Shown here one piece after another: positions 28,909 to 37,406 of a stretch of 64,000 nt of DNA. Where the stretch lies: assembly GCA_963748985.1 (NCBI GenBank), contig CAVVKQ010000011.1, positions 124,001 through 188,000 of the forward strand. The letters run 5' to 3'. The notes beneath the pieces are model-generated. The model was given only the letters and a program-made list of their open reading frames with translations, was not told the origin of the DNA and ran no database searches. Within the stretch, counting starts at the first letter, position 1. Each line of letters starts with the position of its first letter. The position numbers were made by a program, and so were the translations under genes. Source of the stretch: RPQJ01 sp963748985 (GTDB taxonomy: Bacteria > Pseudomonadota > Gammaproteobacteria > Steroidobacterales > Steroidobacteraceae).

Positions 28909-29439
28909 ATGCACTACTGGCTGCTGAAATCGGAACCCGACGTGTTCGGAATCGATGCCCTTGCGAGCGCTCCACGTCGCACGACGGGGTGGGAAGGCGT
29001 GCGCAACTACCAGGCGCGGAACATGCTTCGGGACGATTTCCGGAAAGGTGACCGCGCTTTTTTTTATCACTCGAGCTGCGAGGTTCCGGGCGTCGCGGGC
29101 GTCGTGAAGATCGTGCGCGAGGCGTATCCCGACCCGACGCAGTTCGATGCGAAGAGCGAGTACTACGATGCCGGGAGCACGCGTGAAGCACCGCGCTGGT
29201 GCAGCGTCGACGTGCAACTCGAAAAGCGATTTGAGCCTGTAATTACGCTGCCGGAACTGCGCGAGCACGCAGCGGGCGCGTTGCGCGAGATGTTGATCCT
29301 GAAACGCGGCAATCGTCTTTCGGTGACGCCGCTCACTGCCGAAGAGTGGTGTTGCATCGTCGCGTTGCGACCTGCCGTCGCCTCGGCGCGAGCGACGAAG
29401 TCGACCGCCGGCCTGAGAACGCGTTCAAAGAAATCGTGA
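28909..29439 (+). CDS. EVE domain protein
   Basis: A 176-residue single-domain protein starting MHYWLLKSEPDVFGID, the hallmark opening of EVE proteins (PUA-like fold). YQARNMLRDDFRKGDRAFFYHS and GVAGVVKIVREAYPDPTQFD complete the domain; the last 20 residues are basic and variable. EVE domains bind modified bases in RNA or DNA; no ligand is known for this housekeeping type. It lies 14 bases after the folate ligase gene. Confidence 0.9.
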   Translation: MHYWLLKSEPDVFGIDALASAPRRTTGWEGVRNYQARNMLRDDFRKGDRAFFYHSSCEVPGVAGVVKIVREAYPDPTQFDAKSEYYDAGSTREAPRWCSVDVQLEKRFEPVITLPELREHAAGALREMLILKRGNRLSVTPLTAEEWCCIVALRPAVASARATKSTAGLRTRSKKS

Positions 29440-29447
29440 CGTGACTA

Positions 29448-29476
29448 TTGCATTTCTTTTTTTAATTCTGTAAATA
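29448..29476 (+). promoter_or_regulatory. Predicted promoter for the lysine-rich small gene
   Basis: TTGCAT (29448-29453), a 17-base T-rich spacer and TAAATA (29471-29476) fit a sigma-70 promoter. The small gene starts 36 bases downstream, with GGAG positioned for initiation. The T-rich spacer could also help terminate upstream transcription. Confidence 0.55.
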
Positions 29477-29512
29477 CTCGGCCCGGGACTAACCCGACAT
29501 GGAGAATTGATC

Positions 29513-29581
29513 ATGGCAGCAAAGGCAAAGAAGGCGACCAAGAAGAAGGCCACCAAGAAAAAGGCCGCGAAGAAGAAGTAA
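29513..29581 (+). CDS. Very small lysine-rich histone-H1-like peptide
   Basis: A 22-residue reading frame made only of Met, Ala, Lys and Thr, with 13 lysines in KK/KKK(A)T-type repeats. Support for it being real: GGAG at 29501 with 8-base spacing, its own predicted promoter, and a strong terminator 62 bases after the stop. Composition matches the tails of histone H1-like and AlgP-type bacterial proteins, so nucleic-acid binding is inferred. It is far shorter than any named family member. Confidence 0.6.
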   Translation: MAAKAKKATKKKATKKKAAKKK

Positions 29582-29643
29582 GGTCGCTTGAAGATGAGGC
29601 GGCGTTCCTTCGAAAGATAGACGCCGCCGAATCCGAAACGACG

Positions 29644-29674
29644 ACTGTGCCCGCGAAAGCGGGCACAGTTGTTT
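29644..29674 (+). terminator. Rho-independent terminator
   Basis: ACTGTGCCCGC, a GAAA tetraloop and GCGGGCACAGT form a perfect 11-bp stem followed by TGTTT. It lies between the lysine-rich small gene and rpiA and should isolate the small gene. Confidence 0.8.
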
Positions 29675-29694
29675 CAGGGGTCGGGAAAGCAACG

Positions 29695-30363
29695 ATGAAC
29701 CAGGACCAGAAGAAGCAGCGAGCCGCGGCAGCCGCGCTCGAATACATCCAGCCGGGAGCCATCATCGGCGTGGGCACCGGTTCCACCGTCAATTTCTTCA
29801 TCGACGCGCTGGCCGGCATGCCGAGCCGCATCTCGGGCGCGGTCTCCAGTTCCGAGGCCAGCTCACGCCGCCTCGCGGGTCATGGCATCCCGGTCCTCGA
29901 CCTGAATTCGGTCGCAGGCCTCGAGGTCTACGTCGACGGTGCCGACGAGGCGACCCGCGGCATGCACCTGATCAAGGGCGGCGGCGCCGCCCTCACCCGC
30001 GAAAAGATCGTCGCGGCGGCTGCACGCACCTTCGTCTGCATCGTGGACGAGGCGAAGCTGGTGGAGCGCCTGGGAAAGTTTCCCTTACCAGTCGAAGTCA
30101 TCCCGATGGCGCGCGCCTACGTCGCACGGGAACTGGTTCGACTCGGCGGCCAGCCGGTCTGGCGCCAGGGCACGGTGACTGACAACGGGTGCGACATCCT
30201 CGACGTCCGCGGTCTCGACATCGTCGACCCGGTCGGCCTCGAGCGTGCGATCAACCAGATTCCCGGCGTGGTCACCAACGGCCTGTTCGCGCAACGCGGC
30301 GCGGACGTGCTCGTGATCGGCACGGACGCCGGCGTGCAGACCCTGCGGCCCAGTGGCCGTTGA
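29695..30363 (+). CDS. rpiA: Ribose-5-phosphate isomerase A
   Basis: A 222-residue enzyme that interconverts ribose-5-phosphate and ribulose-5-phosphate in the pentose phosphate pathway. GVGTGSTVNFFIDAL near residue 24, VDGADEATRGMHLIKGGGAALTREK in two adjoining blocks (DGADE is the catalytic Asp motif; KGGGAALTREK binds phosphate), and DNGCDILDV are all present. ATG 29695 is chosen from homology. The last 11 bases overlap the GTG start of glcD. Confidence 0.95.
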   Translation: MNQDQKKQRAAAAALEYIQPGAIIGVGTGSTVNFFIDALAGMPSRISGAVSSSEASSRRLAGHGIPVLDLNSVAGLEVYVDGADEATRGMHLIKGGGAALTREKIVAAAARTFVCIVDEAKLVERLGKFPLPVEVIPMARAYVARELVRLGGQPVWRQGTVTDNGCDILDVRGLDIVDPVGLERAINQIPGVVTNGLFAQRGADVLVIGTDAGVQTLRPSGR

Positions 30364-31807
30364 CGCAGGCCTGTTGCGCGAACTCGGCTCGGTTCTCGGA
30401 CCGGGCCTGCTCTCTACTCCTGAAGCCTGCGTCGCCTACGAATGCGACGCCCTCACTGCCTACCGCCACCCGCCCGACCTGGTCGCGCTGCCGACGAGCG
30501 TCGAGCAGGTCCAGCAGATCGTCCGCGCCTGTCATCGGTATTCGGTGCCAGTGGTTGCACGCGGCTCGGGCACCGGACTCTCGGGCGGCGCGCTGCCGGT
30601 CGCGGGCGGGCTGCTGCTCGTGCTGTCGCGGCTCGACGAAATCCTGGAAGTCGATCCGCGCCGCGGTCTCGCACGCGTGCAGCCCGGCGTCACGAACCTC
30701 GCGGTGTCCGAAGCGGCAGCGCCTTATGGCATGTACTACGCGCCGGATCCTTCCTCGCAGGTCGCGTGCTCGGTCGGCGGCAACGTCGCCGAGAATTCGG
30801 GCGGCGTGCATTGCCTCAAGTACGGGCTGACCGTGCACAACGTCCTCGCAGTGAAACTCGTCACCATGGAGGGCGAACTGCTTACGCTGGGCAGCGAGAC
30901 GGGTGATGCACCGGGCCTCAACCTGCTGGCCGCCGTGATCGGCTCGGAAGGGTTGCTGGGCGTCGTGGTCGAAGTGACTGTGCGGTTGCTGCCGATTCCC
31001 CGCCGCGTCGAACTGCTGCTGGCGGCGTTCGATCACGTGGGCCGTTGCGCCAGTGCCGTCAGCCAGGTGATCGCCGCCGGCATCATCCCTGCCGGACTCG
31101 AAATGATGGACGCGCCCGCGATCAGGGCGGCAGAGGCGTTCGCGCGCTGCGGCTATCCGCTGGATGCGCAGGCACTGTTGCTCTGCGAAGTCGATGGACT
31201 GCCCGCCGACGTCGACGACGAACTCGGCCGCGCCCGTGCCTTGCTCGAAGCCGCCGGAGCAACGAGCGTGCGCGTCGCCAGGGACGCCGGGGAGCGCCAA
31301 CGCATGTGGTCGGGCCGCAAGTCGGCCTTTCCTGCGGTAGGTCGCCTCGCCCCCGACTACTACTGCATGGACGGCACGATCCCCCGCCGTCACCTGGCGG
31401 ACGTGCTGGCGCAGATCGCCACGCTGTCGACGTTCTATCGCCTCGACGTGGCCAACGTCTTTCACGCGGGCGACGGCAACCTGCACCCGCTGATCCTGTT
31501 CGACGCCGGCAAGGACGGCGAACTGGAACGAGCCGAACGCTTCGGCGCCGACATCCTCGAAGCCTGCGTCGCCGTTGGCGGTACCGTTACGGGGGAGCAC
31601 GGCGTCGGCGTCGAGAAGCTCGGGCCGATGTGTTCGCAGTTCGGTGCCGCCGAGCTCGCAACCTTCCACGCACTGAAGCTCGCCTTCGATCCCGCGGGTC
31701 TGCTCAATCCCGGCAAGGCAGTGCCCACTCTCGCCCGCTGCGCCGATTATGGCGCCCTGCGGGTGCACGGCGGCCAGTTGCCGCATTCGCACTTGCCGAG
31801 GTTCTGA
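30353..31807 (+). CDS. glcD: Glycolate oxidase subunit GlcD
   Basis: A 484-residue FAD subunit that oxidises glycolate to glyoxylate. The PCMH-type FAD domain contains VARGSGTGLSGGALP and QVACSVGGNVAENSGG; the C-terminal cap has VANVFHAGDGNLHPLI and TGEHGVGVEK, with the histidines and glutamate expected at the active site. It starts at GTG 30353 inside rpiA, implying coupled translation. It is followed by glcE and glcF. Confidence 0.94.
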   Translation: MAVDAGLLRELGSVLGPGLLSTPEACVAYECDALTAYRHPPDLVALPTSVEQVQQIVRACHRYSVPVVARGSGTGLSGGALPVAGGLLLVLSRLDEILEVDPRRGLARVQPGVTNLAVSEAAAPYGMYYAPDPSSQVACSVGGNVAENSGGVHCLKYGLTVHNVLAVKLVTMEGELLTLGSETGDAPGLNLLAAVIGSEGLLGVVVEVTVRLLPIPRRVELLLAAFDHVGRCASAVSQVIAAGIIPAGLEMMDAPAIRAAEAFARCGYPLDAQALLLCEVDGLPADVDDELGRARALLEAAGATSVRVARDAGERQRMWSGRKSAFPAVGRLAPDYYCMDGTIPRRHLADVLAQIATLSTFYRLDVANVFHAGDGNLHPLILFDAGKDGELERAERFGADILEACVAVGGTVTGEHGVGVEKLGPMCSQFGAAELATFHALKLAFDPAGLLNPGKAVPTLARCADYGALRVHGGQLPHSHLPRF

Positions 31808-31812
31808 CCGGC

Positions 31813-32916
31813 ATGGCGTTGATCGATACGCCCCCGGGGCAGGACCACACCGACGCGCTGGTCGAGCGCGTGCGTGCGGCATCGCATGCAAAGGCACCGT
31901 TGCGGATCGTCGGCGGCGACACCAAGCGCTTCTATGGACGGCCGGTCGCAGGCGAGACGCTCGCGCTGGCTGGTCATCACGGCGTCCTGCGTTACGACCC
32001 GGCCGAGCTCGTGATCACCGCGCGCGGCGGCACGTTGCTCGCCGACATCGAGGCGCTGCTTGCTCGACACGGGCAGCGACTGCCATTCGAACCGCCGTCG
32101 TTCGGGTCGTTGGCCACGCTGGGCGGCACGGTGGCCGCTGGACTCGCCGGTCCCGCGCGGGTCGCCCGGGGCCCGGTGCGAGATTTCATTCTCGGCGCCC
32201 GGCTGCTGACCGGCGACGGCCGCGTGCTCAAGTTCGGCGGCGAAGTCATGAAGAACGTCGCCGGCTACGACGTCTCGCGCCTGCTCGCAGGATCCCTCGG
32301 CATCCTCGGCGTGTTGCTCGACGTGTCGCTCAAGGTGCTGCCGGTCGCCCGCAGTACCCGGACGCTGCGGCGGCACATCGCCGCGCAGGGCGCCATCGAC
32401 CTGCTAGGTGCTGCAGCTCAACGCGGCGTCCCGCTCACCGGCAGTTTCTGGAGCACCGGCGAACTGTATGTCCGCCTGGAAGGCTCGCCGTCGGGCCTGG
32501 ACGAAGTCGTGCCGACGATCGGCGGCGACCTGCTGGACGAGTCAGCTGCCGCCGTGCTCTGGCACAGCGTTCGCGAACAGACCCATGCGTACTTCGCCTC
32601 GGCGCACCCGCTCTGGCGACTCTCGCTGCCAGCGACGGCGGCAGGCGCTGCGTTGCTCCAGGCCGATCGGGTCGCGTTCGAATGGAACGGAGCACAGGCC
32701 TGGCTCAACGGCGTCGAACGGCAGACGATCGACCTGGTCACGCGGACAGCGGGCGGTCATGCCACCCTCTTCCGTCGCGACGACGCAACAGTCGGCGTGA
32801 CCGGCGAAGTCTTCGCGCCGCTGCCAGCGCCGCTACTCGACCTGCATCGCGCCGTGAAGCGCGTATTCGATCCGGCCGGCATCCTGAATCCGGGCCGGAT
32901 GTACGCGGACCTCTGA
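31813..32916 (+). CDS. glcE: Glycolate oxidase subunit GlcE
   Basis: A 367-residue FAD-binding subunit homologous to the N-terminal half of GlcD. The FAD domain shows LRIVGGDTKRFYGR, FGSLATLGGTVAAGLAGPARV, and KFGGEVMKNVAGYDVSRL, a GlcE hallmark. The C-terminus ends FDPAGILNPGRMY like other members. It starts 5 bases after glcD and needs GlcD and GlcF for activity. Confidence 0.93.
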   Translation: MALIDTPPGQDHTDALVERVRAASHAKAPLRIVGGDTKRFYGRPVAGETLALAGHHGVLRYDPAELVITARGGTLLADIEALLARHGQRLPFEPPSFGSLATLGGTVAAGLAGPARVARGPVRDFILGARLLTGDGRVLKFGGEVMKNVAGYDVSRLLAGSLGILGVLLDVSLKVLPVARSTRTLRRHIAAQGAIDLLGAAAQRGVPLTGSFWSTGELYVRLEGSPSGLDEVVPTIGGDLLDESAAAVLWHSVREQTHAYFASAHPLWRLSLPATAAGAALLQADRVAFEWNGAQAWLNGVERQTIDLVTRTAGGHATLFRRDDATVGVTGEVFAPLPAPLLDLHRAVKRVFDPAGILNPGRMYADL

Positions 32917-32926
32917 GACCACGACG

Positions 32927-34207
32927 ATGCATACCAGGCCCACCGACTCGCTCGCCGACTCGCCGCTCGCAGAGGAGGCACGCGACCTGCTGCGCAACTG
33001 CGTGCACTGCGGCTTTTGCCTGCCCGCCTGCCCGACCTACCGCATCACCGGCAGCGAACTCGACAGCCCGCGGGGTCGCATCTACCTGATCAAGGAGATG
33101 CTCGAACATGGCGGGGCGACCGAAACCGCACGCACTCACCTCGACCGCTGCCTGACCTGCCGCGCCTGCGAGACCGCCTGCCCGTCGGGCATGCAGTACG
33201 GCAGGCTTGCCGACCTCGGCCGCGAATTCATCGAACTCGATCCGCCGTCGTCGCGCGACCCGGGCACGCGGTTCGTCCGTCTTGTGCTGGCCAAGGTCAC
33301 CACCCGGCGCGAACTGTTCACGGCGCTGGTGCGAATCGGCCAGGCGCTGCGCCCGTGTCTGCCGGCCGCTCTCAAGGCCGTGGTGCCGGCAAAGGCACGC
33401 GACCGGACGGCGACGCGCGACGTGCTTGCCTGGCCGACGCCACGGCATGCCCGCCGCATGGCAGTGCTTGAAGGCTGCGTGCAGCCGGGACTTGCGCCGC
33501 AGATCAATGCGGCGGCGGCACGCGTGCTGGACCATCTCGGCATTTCGCTGGTCGCGGCCCGCGATGTCGGCTGCTGCGGTGCGATGGAACACCACGTCGG
33601 GCGAACCGGCGCCGCATTGGACCAGGTGCGCCGGAACGTCACGGCGAGCGAGCGGCTGCTGGACGGAGGTTGCGAGGCGATCGTCAGCACTGCCAGCGGC
33701 TGCGGCACGTTCGCGAAGGACTACGGACACCTGCTCCGTCACGCGGACCACTCGATCGCAGGGACTGCCGCACGGATAAGTGCCGCGACGCGCGACCTCT
33801 GCGAAGTCGTAGATACGGCGGCACTCGAAGGCGCTGTTGCCGCCATCAGCAAGGCCAGGAGCGTGTCGCTCGAGCCGGTCCGTGTCGCCTGGCAGGCGCC
33901 CTGCTCGCTGCAGCATGGTCAGCGATCATCGACGGCGGGCAAGGTGGAAGCGCTGCTGCGTGCCGCCGGCTGCGAACTCGTGGCCACGCGTAACCCGACT
34001 CTCTGCTGTGGCTCGGCAGGTACGTACTCGATCCTGCAACCCGAACTCGCGCGCGAGCTGCGCACGCGCAAGCTCGCCTCTCTGCTCGGCGACCAACCGG
34101 CAGCGATCGCGACCGCCAACATCGGTTGCCTCGAGCACCTGCGTCAGGCAAGCACCGTGCCGGTCAGGCACTGGATCGAGATCGTCGACTCGATCCTCTT
34201 CCCTTGA
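32927..34207 (+). CDS. glcF: Glycolate oxidase iron-sulfur subunit GlcF
   Basis: A 426-residue electron-transfer subunit. Two [4Fe-4S] motifs, CVHCGFCLPACP (about 25-36) and CLTCRACETACP (about 75-86), precede two cysteine-rich CCG domains with DVGCCGAMEHH and TLCCGSAGTYS. It passes electrons from the GlcD/E flavins to the quinone pool at the membrane. Ten bases after glcE; last gene of the rpiA-glcDEF operon. The downstream 166 bases show no gene. Confidence 0.94.
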   Translation: MHTRPTDSLADSPLAEEARDLLRNCVHCGFCLPACPTYRITGSELDSPRGRIYLIKEMLEHGGATETARTHLDRCLTCRACETACPSGMQYGRLADLGREFIELDPPSSRDPGTRFVRLVLAKVTTRRELFTALVRIGQALRPCLPAALKAVVPAKARDRTATRDVLAWPTPRHARRMAVLEGCVQPGLAPQINAAAARVLDHLGISLVAARDVGCCGAMEHHVGRTGAALDQVRRNVTASERLLDGGCEAIVSTASGCGTFAKDYGHLLRHADHSIAGTAARISAATRDLCEVVDTAALEGAVAAISKARSVSLEPVRVAWQAPCSLQHGQRSSTAGKVEALLRAAGCELVATRNPTLCCGSAGTYSILQPELARELRTRKLASLLGDQPAAIATANIGCLEHLRQASTVPVRHWIEIVDSILFP

Positions 34208-34373
34208 AACGAATTCTCAGCGACGTAGAGCGTCCTGGCGACGTGCGCGGGTGCACGCTGCGGGTTGCGTTCTGCGCGCGTCACAGCGCCGCAGAAACGC
34301 TCGTGAGGCAAGAATCGAACAGTGAGTGCGCTCGATCGACCCTGGCGACGCCGAATCGGCGCCTCGATCACAG

Positions 34374-35066
34374 TCAGCGCGTCGTCTTGCGCGCGACGAC
34401 GACGTAGCGCGGGGTGCGCGTCGTCGGCAAGGCGTTCACCGTCGCCATGCGCTCCACGACTTCAATGTGGAACCCGCACGCTTCGAGCAGGTAGGGTGTC
34501 GACGCCATCGACTGCGATGCCGCGAGCGGCAACGCATCGACTTCCTCCTCCCAGCGACCGACCCAGCCGTCGCGTCCGTAGAGTCCGTCGACGACGATGA
34601 CGGCGCCTGCGGGCTTCAGCCAGCGATGCCAATGACGGAACGCGAGCAGCGGATCGAAGAGCCCATTCACGACCTGCCGCGACACGACGGCGTCGAACTG
34701 CGCAGCCTCGAATCGATCATGGTCCTGAGGTTCGTCGCAGAACCCATTGATCGCTCTAACGTTTGCGAGTTCGGGCTTTGCCTGCAGAATGGCCAGCATC
34801 GCTGCTGAGGGTTCGAGCGCAGTGAGTTCGATACCCGGCAGGCGTCGCAGCATCGAGCACATCACGCCGGTGCCGGCGCCGATGTCGAGGACGTTCGCGC
34901 CGGGCGCGAGATGCACGACCCGGCTCAAGTCGGTGAGGTAAGCGCTTTCTTCGTCGGCCGTAAGCCAGCCAAGCCCCTGCGTCTCGCCGTACGTCCGGGC
35001 TTCGACTGCGTCGTATTTGCCGACGCTGCGTCGCCGCGCAGCGGTCCGGCGTGCCAGCCAGTTCAT
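34374..35066 (-). CDS. Class I SAM-dependent methyltransferase
   Basis: A 230-residue methyltransferase. Motif I is VLDIGAGTGVMCSML (about 60-74), followed by acidic LTALEPS and a motif IV-like FDAVVSRQVVNGLFDP; a DGLYGRDGWVGRWEEE segment resembles UbiE/COQ5-like and arsenite-type enzymes, but the substrate cannot be named. It marks the right side of the core block and starts the leftward accessory region. 30 bases separate it from the DUF6265-like gene. Confidence 0.8.
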   Translation of the reverse strand: MNWLARRTAARRRSVGKYDAVEARTYGETQGLGWLTADEESAYLTDLSRVVHLAPGANVLDIGAGTGVMCSMLRRLPGIELTALEPSAAMLAILQAKPELANVRAINGFCDEPQDHDRFEAAQFDAVVSRQVVNGLFDPLLAFRHWHRWLKPAGAVIVVDGLYGRDGWVGRWEEEVDALPLAASQSMASTPYLLEACGFHIEVVERMATVNALPTTRTPRYVVVARKTTR

Positions 35067-35096
35067 CCCGCCGCTCCCCTGCCGTTGCGCCTGGTA

Positions 35097-35582
35097 TCAG
35101 TTCGATTCACAGCTGCCACGCACGAAGTGGAAGTCCTCCCGCCGGGACTTGCCGTCGATCGTGCCTTCGATGTGCGCGCGCAAGGTCGCCGGCGCCTCGA
35201 AACGATAGACGATGCGCTGCGGGAAGTCGTGTGCCGCATTCTCGAAGACGACCTCGGTCGGGGTAGTGCGGATGGCCGGAAATACGGCAGGTGCCACGCC
35301 CCGCGGTTGCGCGAAGAAGCTGAGGCGACCCGAGTCGTCGCGTGCAATGCGCATGAACTCGTACATGACCGTTGTGCCGCCGTCGACCGTGCGGCTCAAA
35401 CCCAGCATCGTTCCGCCCGCAAGAGGTGTCCACTGCTCGACCGTGCCGGGTTCACCGACTGGGCTCTTCCAGCAGCCGGCGAGCCAGGCCAAGTGTTCGA
35501 ACTGCGGCTCTGCGGCACCGGCGGACAGCGTCATCGCAAGCGACATGACCGCCGTCAGTACTGGTTGGCGACACACCTTCAT
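35097..35582 (-). CDS. DUF6265-like exported protein
   Basis: A 161-residue protein with a signal peptide (MKVCRQPVLTAVMSLAMTLS, cleavage near AGAA). The mature N-terminus FEHLAWLAGCWKSP and GGTMLGLSRTVDGG, FENAAHDFPQRIVYR fit a lipocalin-like beta-barrel family of unknown function (DUF6265). GAGGAG precedes ATG 35582. Confidence 0.75.
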   Translation of the reverse strand: MKVCRQPVLTAVMSLAMTLSAGAAEPQFEHLAWLAGCWKSPVGEPGTVEQWTPLAGGTMLGLSRTVDGGTTVMYEFMRIARDDSGRLSFFAQPRGVAPAVFPAIRTTPTEVVFENAAHDFPQRIVYRFEAPATLRAHIEGTIDGKSRREDFHFVRGSCESN

Positions 35583-35619
35583 CGGTTGGTCTCCTCGCTT
35601 GCGGACGCCTGCTACGGCA

Positions 35620-35985
35620 TCAGGGGACGGAACCCGGCTTGAAATGCGGATTCTCGATGATGCCGAGCCGGTTGCCGAACGGATCCCGGACCGCCGCGAC
35701 GCGGATCCCCTCGCCGACGTCCTGCACCGGGTCCAGTACCTCGGCGCCGAGATCGACCAACCTGGCCAGCGAGTCGACGGCACTCGCCACGCCCCAGAGC
35801 GATTGTGGACCCGCCGTGCCGGGCACTCCATCTGGCACGAGGCCCAGTTCGAATCCGCCGACGTCGAAGCCCACGTAGAACGGCTGATCGAAATACGGCG
35901 CGTGCCCAATCACCTTCGTATACCAGGACCTCGCCGCCGCGAGGTCCTGGACCGGATACACCGTGGTGCGCAATCCAAGCAACAT
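35620..35985 (-). CDS. VOC (glyoxalase/bleomycin-resistance) fold protein
   Basis: A 121-residue single-domain protein with the paired beta-alpha-beta-beta-beta modules of the VOC superfamily: TTVYPVQDLAAARSWYTKVIG at the start and RVAAVRDPFGNRLGIIENP at the end. Which metal-dependent reaction or ligand it serves cannot be told. ATG 35985 is preceded by an AGGGGG site. Confidence 0.8.
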   Translation of the reverse strand: MLLGLRTTVYPVQDLAAARSWYTKVIGHAPYFDQPFYVGFDVGGFELGLVPDGVPGTAGPQSLWGVASAVDSLARLVDLGAEVLDPVQDVGEGIRVAAVRDPFGNRLGIIENPHFKPGSVP

Positions 35986-36057
35986 GACGACCCCCTGGTC
36001 AGGCCCTGCTCGCAACCAGATTCACGCAGCATATCTAACCCGGGGCGCCATCCCTAA

Positions 36058-36612
36058 CTACAGGCGCTTTCCCGCGGCACACGCTGCAATCAACTGATCG
36101 AGACGGCGCGCCCGAGTCTCGGGTCGCCTTGCGGCACGATCCGGTATAGTACGGTCCGACGATAACCCGTCGGAGCCGACTCGAAGTAGTTCCAGGCGGC
36201 CCGGTCGCGCCGGAACAACCTCGTTCCTCGTCCGTGAGTTGCGCATCGTTAACCTGCTCGTAGGAATAGACTGCCCGTCCGCCCTCGGTGCGGCACTGGT
36301 ACGCCGCAAGACCTGCGGGCTGCATCCGACCCTGCGCGATCAGTCTTCTCGACTTTCGCGACGTTCACGGCACTCCAGATCGAATTGCTTGCGTGGAGCG
36401 AACCGGATCAGGTACGACTGGTCGTCGATCCGCTTACGGACACCGTCGATCCAGCCGAAGCAGAGCGCTTCATCGACAGAGTCCGGCCAGCTCATGCTCG
36501 GGCGGCCCGAGCCGACCTTGTGGAACCCGACGACCAGATCGCTGGTCGTGGCCGCGTTCCGTTCGAGCCAGCGACGGAAATCCGCGGACCTGGGGAAGAA
36601 CCTCGGTTGCAT
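36058..36612 (-). pseudogene. YdeI/OmpD-associated family gene, multiply frameshifted
   Basis: The first frame (36612 leftward) reads FFPRSADFRRWLERNAATT, SMSWPDSVDEALCFGWIDGV and RFAPRK, the family's N-terminal domain, then fails. Homology continues in other frames: SIWSAVNVAKVEK, then MQPAGLAAYQCRTEGG, then AAWNYFESAPTGYRRTVLYR, then RRPETRARRLDQLIAACAAG at the end. At least three to four frame changes are needed, so this is a true pseudogene and not a single read error. Confidence 0.85.
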
Positions 36613-36617
36613 CCCGT

Positions 36618-36797
36618 TCAGACCCTCTTGCGCGGAGCGTTCCTCACTTTGCTGTGGGCAAGCAGCCGGAACTTCTGGTTCCGGTCCGTCAACTTCCTGG
36701 CGTTATCGTCGCCCTCGACGATGACGATCTTCGGATCGAGGTCGGCCCGGGTCACGGTCGCGCGATGGATCTTGGACTTGCACGCTCGGATCATCAT
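36618..36797 (-). pseudogene. PanD-like remnant (aspartate 1-decarboxylase N-terminus)
   Basis: A 59-codon frame starting MMIRACKSKIHRATVTRADL, almost the canonical PanD opening (KSKIHRATVT.ADL). The sequence that should follow, including the Gly-Ser autocleavage site around residue 24, is absent; instead DPKIVIVEGDDNARKLTD follows, with a weak echo of the later VxIV..NGARLTT region. It therefore cannot make the pyruvoyl group. Probably an internally deleted fragment, 31 bases left of the DUF1697 stop. Confidence 0.55.
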
Positions 36798-36828
36798 GAG
36801 TGGCTGGGCCTCGCCTGGACAGCTGCCG

Positions 36829-37389
36829 TCAGTGTCGCAGGCTCAGGCGCTGGTCGAAAGTGCCAGTGCCTGCAGCTTCAGGACCGTCGCCCAGTTGCGG
36901 GTCGTGGCTGTCCTGCCCGCCTCGCCGATGCAGCGCTGCACCGGCCTTGCTTTCGAGCAGCCCTGAGGCGCACAGCAGATAGGCGGCGTGACTGCCGACG
37001 GCGAATTGCTCTGGCGAAACCACGAGCGAGTCGATCTCGCGGAGACTTGCCAGTGCCCCGGCGTCCTGCACGAACGCCACCAGCAGGCGGGAGTGATCTG
37101 CCTCGGCGAAGCGCAAGGGATTGCCGGCGACGATGGCGGCCAGTTCCCTTGCGGATTTCACGACGACGGGAACGTCGAATTCGAATCGCTCGGCGAGCGC
37201 GCGGGCGATCATTGCAGCGCATCCTGCAGGCGACCGCGCCGACGACTTGAAGACGGCGTTGCCGCTGTTCAGCAACGTCGTGACGTCGGTACAGGCGAGG
37301 CCTGCGAGGACGTCGCGCAGGTCCGCCATGGGCACGCGCTTGGCCTTGCCGACATTCACACCGCGCAGGAGGGCAACGTAAGTAGGCAT
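36829..37389 (-). pseudogene. DUF1697 protein with a frameshifted C-terminus
   Basis: The N-terminal ~145 residues are a normal DUF1697 protein: MPTYVALLRGVNVGKAKRVP, TTLLNSGNAVFKSS, and VVVKSARELAAIVAGNPL. After ASGLLESKAG the frame changes; the family's ending GRTATTRNWATVLKLQALA is found in a different frame just downstream, stopping at 36843. A one-base change near 36930 would restore it. The protein may still be made with an altered tail. DUF1697 function is unknown. Confidence 0.75.
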
Positions 37390-37406
37390 CTTGCTCGAAA
37401 TCCGGC

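Noticed and set aside
30272..31897. 541-codon leftward frame opposite glcD
   Set aside because: Shadow of glcD; composition and lack of motifs.
36340..36612. Intact short YdeI-like gene
   Set aside because: Only the N-terminal domain is in frame; the remainder of the family sequence continues downstream in other frames, so it is a pseudogene.
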